Source of the DNA: Lachnospiraceae bacterium
GTDB taxonomy: Bacteria > Bacillota > Clostridia > Lachnospirales > Lachnospiraceae
NCBI GenBank assembly: GCA_021202815.1
Contig: JAJQCG010000009.1
Span: forward strand, 1-34,730
Direction of reading: 5' to 3'
Length of the DNA stretch: 34,730 nucleotides
In this document: piece by piece, positions 27,674 to 34,439 of the stretch
How the letters are laid out: every line of letters starts with the position of its first letter
Position numbering within the stretch: the stretch's first letter is position 1
Notes under the pieces: model-generated
Database searches by the model: none
What the model was told of the DNA's origin: nothing
The model's input: only the letters and a program-made list of their open reading frames with translations
Made by a program: the position numbers and the translations under genes

Positions 27674-28633
27674 CTATGACGGCAGACGCAGAATATTTCT
27701 CCACAGCTCCAGCTGGAGCCGCGCGCACACCGGAATGTGCTCCGCACGGAAGGAAAAGCGCCGGTCGCGGTTTGCTCTGCACAGGGTAATTCCTCTCCGG
27801 ATTCCTCTCCGGTAATCCCCGCCAAAGCCCTTCTTCACAAAGTACAGATATTTTATCAGATAACCTGCCAGCAAAAACGGCGCGTTCAGCAGAATCTGGG
27901 GAAACGGCATATTCTTGTAAATCAGATAAACACTGTTCCCCGCCGCGTATCCCACCTTGAAACTGTTGTGCCGGGAACCACTTGAAGCGCTCCCGATATG
28001 ATACACCCGCGCCCGCGGCTCATAGCGGTTCTCATATCCCGCGAGCCTGGCGCGCCAGCAGATATCTACATCCTCCAGATAGACGAAATGTGCTTCGTCA
28101 AAACCTCCCAGCCGCTCTGCCACATCTCTGCGGTAGATGGCCGCCCCCGCGCAGGAAGAGAAAATCCTTCCGCCCTTCGGGTAAGTGTCGGCGCTCTTTC
28201 CCTTTCCCCTGGAAAAAGCCCAGCCCAGTGCGCAGTAGAGATCGCCGGCGCTGTCCAGACGCTCCCTGTCCTGATACTGCAGCATACAGGCCTGGCAGGA
28301 AAAGCATTTTTTATGCCTGCGGATCGCCGCGAGCAGCCGCGCCGCAAAATCCGGCTCCGCCTCCGTATCGTTGTTCAGCAGGATCACATAACGGCTCTTC
28401 GCCCGCCGGAAACCCTCGTTTACCGCGCGGCTGAATCCATAATTCCGATCCAGACACACGAGCTCGCAAGCGGGGAAGTTCCGGCCTGTAAACTCCTGAC
28501 TCCCGTCGGTGGAACCGTTATCCACCACGATGACCTGCGCGGTCACGCCCTTCTGCGCCAGTACAGAGCGAAGGCATGTGTCCAGCACCGCCATACCATT
28601 ATAATTGGGAATCACAATCGTTACGTCCGGCAT
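27674..28633 (-). CDS. GT2 family glycosyltransferase
   Basis: This 319-residue family 2 glycosyltransferase begins with VTIVIPNYNG (4-13). It has the substrate motif VDNGSTDGSQE, the DxD-type site LLNNDTEAEPDF, and YLEDVDICWRARLAGY with the ED motif. A C-terminal extension contains a hydrophobic stretch (about 235-265) likely to touch the membrane. It resembles rhamnosyltransferases of the WbbL/RfbN kind. The ATG at 28633 has GAGGA 6 nt upstream; a GTG five codons earlier overlaps the preceding gene. It lies 11 bp after the double-domain glycosyltransferase, so the two probably act in sequence on one polymer. Confidence 0.9.
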   Translation of the reverse strand: MPDVTIVIPNYNGMAVLDTCLRSVLAQKGVTAQVIVVDNGSTDGSQEFTGRNFPACELVCLDRNYGFSRAVNEGFRRAKSRYVILLNNDTEAEPDFAARLLAAIRRHKKCFSCQACMLQYQDRERLDSAGDLYCALGWAFSRGKGKSADTYPKGGRIFSSCAGAAIYRRDVAERLGGFDEAHFVYLEDVDICWRARLAGYENRYEPRARVYHIGSASSGSRHNSFKVGYAAGNSVYLIYKNMPFPQILLNAPFLLAGYLIKYLYFVKKGFGGDYRRGIRRGITLCRANRDRRFSFRAEHIPVCARLQLELWRNILRLPS

Positions 28634-28644
28634 CTTACATCCTC

Positions 28645-30411
28645 TCACTGATAAATTTCCCCTATCCGGAAATCCGTATCCTTCAGCGAGAGATTCGGGT
28701 TATAATAAACATCCGGTTCTTTCAGGAAGTCTTTCCATTTTTTTGCAAACTGCACTGCCGGTCTTACGGCCTTCCTGCGGCCCTCCCGACACTTCTGCAG
28801 GATAAAAACCGCTCCGGGCTCATACACGTTCCGCAGACCCAGCCGCTCCAGCTTCAGGCACAGATCCACATCGCACATCCGCCCCTCGACATCCTCGGAG
28901 AAACCGCCGGCCTTCAGGAAGCTCTCCCTGCTCACCATCATGGCCTGTCCGGACAGCGCGTGGTAATCCTGCTGCAGGATCGCCTTGTGGAAATAACCGG
29001 TGTACCCCGCCTTCAGGCCCTCAAACGCCACGCCCGCCTGGCCGTTCAGCCCCATGATACGGGCGCCATAGCGGAGCCGCAGATTGTTGTCATAGACCCT
29101 GCCGCCGACCGCGCCGACGCCTGCTCTCTGCGCATATCCCAGAAGCAGCTCCATATAGTCTGCGCCGACCGTGCCAATCCGGCTGTCCAGGAACAGCAGA
29201 TACTCACTCTCCAGCTTTTCGGCGAGACTGGTAAATGTTACAAATTTGTTACACGCACCAGTACAATATACTACTTTAATCGGAATTTGTCTATATTCTT
29301 TGATAAAATTTAAAATGGTCTTATTTTTCTTCGGCATGTCCAGGAGCATCAGCATCTCGAAGTTCGTATAGGTCCGCCGCTTTGAAACAGCCTTCAGAAA
29401 TTTCCGTAGCTTCCCTGTATCCGGCGCCCCCAGCAGTACGATGCAGACCTTCGGAACTGTGAGCAGGGTATAGTGGAGCCGATAGAATCCCGGATTGTCC
29501 AGGCAGTCGACCCTCGCCTCCTCGCCGCAGCGCTTAAGATGCGCTTCCAGCGCCCTCTTTCCCGCTTCGGCAGCATAGGATTTATTTCCCGCATTTCCCG
29601 CCGTTGAATCCTCGCTGCAGCGCCAGTGATACAAAACCTGTGGAATATGTCCGATCTTTTCCGTCCTTTCCACACAGCGAAGGATAAAATCATAATCCTG
29701 CGCGCCGTCAAACTCCCCGCGGAAACTGCCGACGCATTCCGCCAGCTCCCTCTTTATAATAAGGAAATGGCAGATATAATTGTTGCTGCGCAGCAGCTCC
29801 GGATTGTAGTCCGGCTTAAAATGCGGTCGGAAAAAAGTCGCGGAATCCGGACTGACCTTGTCCTCGTCCGTGTAAATCAGCTCCAGCTCCGGACGATCCT
29901 GCAGCAGGTTTACCACCTCAAAAAGAGCATACTCCTCCAGAATATCATCATGATCCAGTAACGCGACATACGCACCCGTGGCCATGCGAAGCGCTTCATT
30001 TGTATTGCCGGAAATCCCCAGGTTCTCCGGAAGCCGCCGGTAGCGGATACGGGCATCCTGGTTCATATAGCCGCTCAGCAGCGGCTCGAGGCTGTCGTCG
30101 CCGCTTCCGTCCGCCAGACAGAGCTCCAGATTTCCATAGGTCTGTGCCAGCACGGACTCCACCATCTCACGCAGAAACATCTCCGGCGTCCGGTAGAGCG
30201 GAACCACGATGCTGATCAGCGGACGAAAGGAAAACTGATGCCCGCGCTGCAGCTCCTTCTCCCGGGCGGAGGGGCGTCCTGCGAACAGCCAGTCCTGATA
30301 ATTCTTCTCCAGACCGTTCCGCTCCAGCCGCTCGCGCGCCTTGTAGTACAGTTTTCCCACACCATAGCTTTTGGCGTAATGATAACCGCGTTTTGCGTCG
30401 TCAGATTTCAT
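28645..30411 (-). CDS. Double-domain GT2 glycosyltransferase with degenerate second domain
   Basis: This 588-residue protein has two GT-A-like halves. The first (about 64-295) is complete, with ISIVVPLYRTP (66-76), DGSGDDS, LLDHDDI with its DxD (152-156), YTDEDK and AQDYDFILR, as in rhamnan- or polysaccharide-type GT2 enzymes. The second half (about 318-560) keeps the fold pattern (KVCIVLLGAP, LFLDSR, CDVDLCLKLERLG), but DxD is replaced by DSR at 409-411. It may therefore be non-catalytic or use another site. The coding sequence for residues 361-394 is strikingly A/T-rich (see findings). It starts 2 bp after the DUF4956 gene and is likely translationally coupled to it. Confidence 0.9.
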   Translation of the reverse strand: MKSDDAKRGYHYAKSYGVGKLYYKARERLERNGLEKNYQDWLFAGRPSAREKELQRGHQFSFRPLISIVVPLYRTPEMFLREMVESVLAQTYGNLELCLADGSGDDSLEPLLSGYMNQDARIRYRRLPENLGISGNTNEALRMATGAYVALLDHDDILEEYALFEVVNLLQDRPELELIYTDEDKVSPDSATFFRPHFKPDYNPELLRSNNYICHFLIIKRELAECVGSFRGEFDGAQDYDFILRCVERTEKIGHIPQVLYHWRCSEDSTAGNAGNKSYAAEAGKRALEAHLKRCGEEARVDCLDNPGFYRLHYTLLTVPKVCIVLLGAPDTGKLRKFLKAVSKRRTYTNFEMLMLLDMPKKNKTILNFIKEYRQIPIKVVYCTGACNKFVTFTSLAEKLESEYLLFLDSRIGTVGADYMELLLGYAQRAGVGAVGGRVYDNNLRLRYGARIMGLNGQAGVAFEGLKAGYTGYFHKAILQQDYHALSGQAMMVSRESFLKAGGFSEDVEGRMCDVDLCLKLERLGLRNVYEPGAVFILQKCREGRRKAVRPAVQFAKKWKDFLKEPDVYYNPNLSLKDTDFRIGEIYQ

Positions 30412-30413
30412 AA

Positions 30414-31091
30414 CTAAAAGGTAACCTCTCCGTCGTGAGCGATCAGAGACGCGGCAATCATGCCGTCCAGAGCGGCAATCTCCTTCACAAGGCCGCTTTC
30501 ATCCTTCACGCGAAGCTCCACCACCATATCCAGGCGATCTTTGGAAAGATTTCTGGACTTTACCCGGCAGTACTTCGTATAGCGGTGAATCACGTCCATA
30601 ATCTCTTTCTCGCCGTCTGTCACGGAGCTGTTCACGACAAGCATCATCGGCGCCCGTCCCACCGGAAGCATATCCAGCGCCAGAATAAACACGGTCACCA
30701 CAACAGAGGTGATCAGGGCCACCTCATAAAGGCTCGCGCCGCAGATGATACCGACACTGATCGACCAGAACAGGAAGACCAGATCCATCGGATCCTTGAT
30801 CGCGGTGCGGAAACGGACGATCGACAGCGCGCCGACCATACCGAGGGAGATCACCAGGTTTGACTGCATCGCCAGAATGATGGCCGCCGTAATCATCGCC
30901 ATCGCCGTCAGGGAGATGGCAAAATTCTTGGAATAAAATACCTTCCGGGTCAGCAGGCGGTAAACCGCAAAAATATAGAGGCCGAGCAGAGCAGTCATAA
31001 AGAGCGTCGCCGCGATCTTCGCGGTCGTGATGTCCATGCTCGTGAAGCCTTCCAGAAACGAATTTTTAAAGATATCCGAAAATCCCAACAT
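30414..31091 (-). CDS. DUF4956 domain-containing membrane protein
   Basis: This 225-residue protein belongs to the uncharacterised DUF4956 family. The N-terminal 145 residues hold about four or five hydrophobic segments (near 24-45, 57-75, 79-92, 102-119 and 122-141). The most conserved-looking stretch is GALSIVRFRTAIKDPMD (87-103), where charged residues enter or flank the membrane. The C-terminal part, from about 150, is soluble, with an alpha-beta pattern reminiscent of small regulatory or substrate-binding domains. It follows the VTC-domain gene by 32 bp and precedes the double glycosyltransferase by 2 bp. In established genomic associations DUF4956 often accompanies VTC and CotH proteins, but its function is not known. 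A channel or transporter for the VTC product is my inference. Confidence 0.88.
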   Translation of the reverse strand: MLGFSDIFKNSFLEGFTSMDITTAKIAATLFMTALLGLYIFAVYRLLTRKVFYSKNFAISLTAMAMITAAIILAMQSNLVISLGMVGALSIVRFRTAIKDPMDLVFLFWSISVGIICGASLYEVALITSVVVTVFILALDMLPVGRAPMMLVVNSSVTDGEKEIMDVIHRYTKYCRVKSRNLSKDRLDMVVELRVKDESGLVKEIAALDGMIAASLIAHDGEVTF

Positions 31092-31123
31092 ATGTATTTC
31101 TCCTTCTCATTTATCCATCTTTC

Positions 31124-31840
31124 TTAAAGTCCATAGCGCCGGCACAGGTAATATTTGGAATATGCCGTCTGCTGCAGGTTTTCAAGCTGTACGGTCCGGT
31201 AAATATAATCCGGCAGGTATTCGTCGTATTTCACCTCGAGAATGTGCTGTCCGGACGGCATCACCGGTCTTAGCGGAATCTGATCGTCAAGGAACAGATC
31301 AACTCTCCCGGATGAGCGAATATTCTCGTCCAGTGTGATCCGCACATTGCCCTGCGGGTACACATAGGGCACGCGGTCGTACTCCACGATCACCTTCGGC
31401 TTCATCAGCCTCGTCCGCATCTCAAGCTCCAGCTTCCGCAGAAGCGGCGGCGAATCGGCTGACATCTCCGGAATCTCTCCCGCCATCAGCATCTGGCACT
31501 GCTCCTCCGAGCGCGGGCAGATCAGCTTCTGCGTCTTCCCGCGCTCCTTCCGCTTCAGCTCCAGCGAGATGCGGTCTGCGCTGTGATTGTAGATGCGGAT
31601 GCGGAATTTCTCGCGCGAATCGGTTCCCGCCTCATTTTCCCGCAGGCAGCGATCCTGGTAATCATCAAAATACAGGCTTCTGATATTGTAAACGCCATCC
31701 GGTCCCGCGTGAGGATCGTGGGCGATAAGACCAGTCAGCCTGACCTCGATCACCTTGAGCTGTGCGAAGGAACAGACGTATTTGAACTCATGACGATACC
31801 GGTTTTCCGGGAGCGATGGATCAAATATCTTTTTCTGCAT
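31124..31840 (-). CDS. VTC-domain polyphosphate polymerase-like protein
   Basis: The VTC domain of yeast Vtc4 builds inorganic polyphosphate from ATP inside a basic tunnel. This 238-residue protein is a stand-alone VTC domain with no membrane segment. Residues matching the tunnel set are all present: K20 in HEFKY, R80 and R82 in KFRIRIY, E94 and K96 in LELKRK, R156 in VEYDRVPY, R167 in VRITLDENI, E202 and K204 in LEVKYDE, and K229 in SKYYL. It therefore looks catalytically competent as a phosphate-polymerising or nucleotidyl/triphosphate-handling enzyme. The ATG follows AAGGAGAG. Its neighbours are a CotH kinase and a DUF4956 protein, not the ppk/ppx genes expected of general polyphosphate metabolism. 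Confidence 0.9.
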   Translation of the reverse strand: MQKKIFDPSLPENRYRHEFKYVCSFAQLKVIEVRLTGLIAHDPHAGPDGVYNIRSLYFDDYQDRCLRENEAGTDSREKFRIRIYNHSADRISLELKRKERGKTQKLICPRSEEQCQMLMAGEIPEMSADSPPLLRKLELEMRTRLMKPKVIVEYDRVPYVYPQGNVRITLDENIRSSGRVDLFLDDQIPLRPVMPSGQHILEVKYDEYLPDYIYRTVQLENLQQTAYSKYYLCRRYGL

Positions 31841-31907
31841 TCGTTTCTCTCCTTCTTATTTTTATCCTATTATTGTTTCATTCCTGTATCCTGTTATCCA
31901 TTTTCCT

Positions 31908-33512
31908 TTACTGTAACAGCTCCCCATCCAGGAACGCCAGGCGCTCTTCCATAAATTCCCACAGCGCATCGTAGTCCCCGTCATGCGCGCTGTCCGGCCA
32001 TCTCGCCGCGTCGCGCGCGAAAGCGCCGGAATCCTGCACCTCATGGATGCACGCTTCCAGCAGCTCCTCCATATTTTCATCGGAAAGAACGGTTCCCCGC
32101 AGTTCCTTCCATTTTCCGGAAATCTTTTCCTGAATGCCGCCCGCATCGAGTTCAATCAGGCGGTCGGCAAAGGGCCAGCTGAGCTTCTCTGTCGCAAGCT
32201 CCGGCACGGACGTCACATAGAGCTGCTCCGCATCGTCCGTATAGACGTTCCCCCATGTGAGATCAAGATCCCAGGGCACCTGATACATGCGGTAGCCGTC
32301 CGCTTCTTTCTTAAATGCGTAGAACATATTCTTGTAGATGTTGTCTTCGCCGTAAATCATCTGGATGAAAAGCCAGACATCCGCCATATTATCCATGTCG
32401 AGCAGCGCCTCCGCACTGCTCACAAAGGCCTCATCGTCGGTCTCCTCCTCGAGCTCCACATAGGAGCGGAAGCACTGCCAGTCGTAGTCCGTTCCCGCAT
32501 CATCTGAGCCCTTCAGCTCTGTGCCGAGCACGGTCAGATATTCCTCCGTCATATAATTGTCGAGCAGCTCCGTGGAGAGCGCGCGGGAAAAAGTGCGCTT
32601 GTAGAGATACTCCTGGTCGGAAATCTGAAGCTGCGTACTGTCAACCGGCTCCATGACACCATAAAGCCCGCGGTACTCGCCGTTGATGACAAGCTCCACA
32701 TACTCCATATGCGTCCCAAAGTGCGCGTCGTAAGAGGTATCCTCCGCGCCGAAGCTGTTCCACAGCTCAATATTAAACTTGTCCCGCACCTTCGTGCCGT
32801 CGCTGTAAATGGCATAAAAAATCCAGCTGTCAGAGCTGCGCATTCCCAGAACGGACATTTTATTTTTATTACTGATTCCGCCGGGTGTGACTGCAACCAG
32901 GTTCACCCGATAGCCCTTCTTCGGATAGGCACGGCTGGTCTGTCCCCTCTCATGAGCCTCGAAAGCCGAGGAATACGTCCAGTCTGTCTGCCCGCAGGAC
33001 TCGTAAAAGACGATGCTTCCCGCGAATACCGTATCCACATCGAGATCCGCGTCCGTCTCGATGCGCACCACGGAAAGTCCGGTAAACACGACCTGCACCG
33101 TAATGCAGGAACCCTCCGACTCGCTGAAAGCCAGGAACGGAACCGGCTGGCCTGAGGCCACAATCTCCGACTTTTCGTAAGTCGTGTAGTCCTCCAGCGG
33201 GAGAATGAAGATCTCATCGTCCATGCTTGTGAAGCTTCCGTTCTCCCAGCCGTCGCTGTCCATATCCACCTGAAGATAAAAGGTCAGACTCTCCTCATCG
33301 CAGGCGAGCAGCTCCCCTTTGAAGCACAGCTGCACCCTGGAGAAATCCAGTGTCTGACCGAGGTTTTTATAAAGCTTTTGTGCCTGGCGTACCTCACCCG
33401 AGAGCGACCCGCTCGCGAGCGTCTCCGGCTCCTGTTCCCGGTCATACGCAAAAAAAGAACAGGTGCCGATGAGCAGCAGTACGCTGGCCAGCAGCATTAT
33501 CTTCTTAAACAT
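31908..33512 (-). CDS. CotH-like kinase family protein, secreted or membrane-anchored
   Basis: CotH of Bacillus is an atypical protein kinase that phosphorylates spore-coat proteins; related domains occur in many surface proteins. This 534-residue protein starts with a hydrophobic signal or anchor (about 4-22) without a clear lipobox. An N-terminal beta-rich region (about 55-175) of unassigned type follows, then the CotH domain: PKKGYRVNL with candidate ATP-binding lysine(s) (197-205), LYGVMEPVD (283-291), EDNIYKNMF (389-397) and the metal-binding PWDLDLTWG with D415 and D417 (413-421). The key kinase residues are thus kept. It is the first gene of the envelope operon, with its own promoter. 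Location outside the membrane would raise the question of its phosphate donor. Confidence 0.88.
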   Translation of the reverse strand: MFKKIMLLASVLLLIGTCSFFAYDREQEPETLASGSLSGEVRQAQKLYKNLGQTLDFSRVQLCFKGELLACDEESLTFYLQVDMDSDGWENGSFTSMDDEIFILPLEDYTTYEKSEIVASGQPVPFLAFSESEGSCITVQVVFTGLSVVRIETDADLDVDTVFAGSIVFYESCGQTDWTYSSAFEAHERGQTSRAYPKKGYRVNLVAVTPGGISNKNKMSVLGMRSSDSWIFYAIYSDGTKVRDKFNIELWNSFGAEDTSYDAHFGTHMEYVELVINGEYRGLYGVMEPVDSTQLQISDQEYLYKRTFSRALSTELLDNYMTEEYLTVLGTELKGSDDAGTDYDWQCFRSYVELEEETDDEAFVSSAEALLDMDNMADVWLFIQMIYGEDNIYKNMFYAFKKEADGYRMYQVPWDLDLTWGNVYTDDAEQLYVTSVPELATEKLSWPFADRLIELDAGGIQEKISGKWKELRGTVLSDENMEELLEACIHEVQDSGAFARDAARWPDSAHDGDYDALWEFMEERLAFLDGELLQ

Positions 33513-33547
33513 GCAGTCTCCTGTCCGCGGTCTGCCCGCTGTTTCAG

Positions 33548-33576
33548 ATTATAACAGTTTCCGGGATGCTTCGCAA
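33548..33576 (-). promoter_or_regulatory. Sigma-A promoter of the cotH-led envelope operon
   Basis: On the minus strand TTGCGA (-35, 33576-33571) is followed after exactly 17 bp by a perfect TATAAT (-10, 33553-33548), preceded by TGT as in extended -10 promoters. The predicted start lies about 30 bp before the cotH ATG, which has AGGAGA at a normal distance. Confidence 0.8.
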
Positions 33577-33596
33577 CCTGCAGGGCTCCGGGAAAC
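33557..33596. promoter_or_regulatory. Inverted repeat flanking the cotH -35 box (candidate operator)
   Basis: The 10-bp arms GTTTCCGGGA (33557-33566) and TCCGGGAAAC (33587-33596) are inverted with one mismatch and enclose 20 bp that contain the -35 hexamer. One arm sits in the promoter spacer. The position is right for a repressor. Because gntR ends 12 bp away, the same repeat could also form a hairpin at the end of the gntR transcript, but there is no U-tract. Confidence 0.45.
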
Positions 33597-33608
33597 ATAC
33601 AGACCACG

Positions 33609-34256
33609 TCATACCGGCAGCGATATTTTCAGGCCGCCGAAATCATTCAGATCCAGCGCCAGACAGCGCTGCGCCTCATCCGGATCCCCTGCCCGCAGAG
33701 CGTTCAGGATATCAACATGATGGCGCGTATCATCGACCGGCGGTACGCTCTGCGCCCATTTCCCCCAGTAAAACTGCGCATAGGCGCGCTTCAGCCGGTT
33801 CATACAGCGGGTCAGCGCCTCAAGCGCGTACTCGTTGCCGCAGAATCCGGTCAGCGTCTGGTGAAACTGCGCGTTATACTGCCAGTGTGCCCAGACATCG
33901 CCGGAATTTTCACGGATCAGCTCGTTGATTTCCTCCAGCTTGCGAAAATGCGACCCGGTAAGTCTTTCATAATTATAGTGCAGCATCCCGCCCTCAAGGA
34001 GAAAACGGTACTGGATCATCTCGCTGATATCCTCCGTCGTCAGGCGGATGATCTCATAGCCGTAGCGCGGGATGCTCTTGAGAACCTGATCGTCGCAGAG
34101 TGAGAGCAGCGCCTCCCGCACCGGCGTCTTGCTGCAGCCGTACTTTTCCATAAGCGCTTTTTCATTCAGAATATTGCCCGCCTGGTATTCATAGCAGAAA
34201 ATGTCCTCCATGATCCGGTTGTATACGCTATCCTTCAGGCTCTCCCTGTTCGGCAT
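33609..34256 (-). CDS. GntR family transcriptional regulator (FadR/FCD subfamily)
   Basis: This 215-residue DNA-binding regulator has an N-terminal winged helix-turn-helix (about 5-70, with GNILNEKALMEKYGCSKTPV followed by REAL) and a C-terminal all-helical FCD ligand-binding domain. FCD domains usually bind a metal through D, H, H, H. Here the first position is N (NAQFH), two histidines are kept (in NAQFH and RHHVDIL), and the last histidine position reads D (LALDL), so ligand or metal binding may differ. The ATG follows GGGGAGG. It is a single-gene unit just upstream of the cotH operon on the same strand, which makes that operon and itself likely targets. The effector is unknown. Confidence 0.92.
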   Translation of the reverse strand: MPNRESLKDSVYNRIMEDIFCYEYQAGNILNEKALMEKYGCSKTPVREALLSLCDDQVLKSIPRYGYEIIRLTTEDISEMIQYRFLLEGGMLHYNYERLTGSHFRKLEEINELIRENSGDVWAHWQYNAQFHQTLTGFCGNEYALEALTRCMNRLKRAYAQFYWGKWAQSVPPVDDTRHHVDILNALRAGDPDEAQRCLALDLNDFGGLKISLPV

Positions 34257-34302
34257 GAGCTGGCTCCTCCCCTCTGGTTTGTTGCTTCAGAACATCAGGC
34301 CA

Positions 34303-34316
34303 CGGACCGCCGTCCG
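34303..34316. repeat. GC-rich palindrome in the gntR leader
   Basis: CGGAC and GTCCG enclose CGCC just after the predicted gntR transcription start. It could be an autoregulatory operator or a leader hairpin. The adjoining TCCGGGA (34313-34319) matches the core of the inverted repeat at the cotH promoter. Confidence 0.3.
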
Positions 34317-34329
34317 GGACTTTTATAGT

Positions 34330-34358
34330 ATTCTACCATGCGGCGTCCGGATTCGCAA
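34330..34358 (-). promoter_or_regulatory. Sigma-A promoter of gntR
   Basis: On the minus strand TTGCGA (-35, 34358-34353) is separated by 17 bp from TAGAAT (-10, 34335-34330). The -35 hexamer and spacing are identical to those of the cotH promoter. It is the only good promoter between the antiterminator's terminator and the gntR start. Confidence 0.75.
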
Positions 34359-34404
34359 GGTTCGCCATATGGGTATATTTAACAGGGAAAAACAGAAACT
34401 TTCC

Positions 34405-34437
34405 GAAAAAAGAAAACAGGCCGACAGACATCGGCCC
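34405..34437 (-). terminator. Intrinsic terminator after the PRD antiterminator gene
   Basis: On the minus strand GGCCGA-N6-TCGGCC (34436-34419) is followed by TGTTTTCTTTTTT. It lies directly after the stop codon of the antiterminator gene and separates it from gntR. Confidence 0.85.
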
Positions 34438-34439
34438 GG

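Noticed and set aside
31124..31840. General polyphosphate storage role for the VTC protein.
   Set aside because: No ppk, ppx or phosphate-transport gene is nearby; the context is a kinase-like exported protein and surface glycan genes. It is kept only as an alternative.
31841..31907. A terminator between cotH and the VTC gene.
   Set aside because: The 67-bp gap is purine-rich on the coding strand without a stable inverted repeat; cotranscription is more likely.
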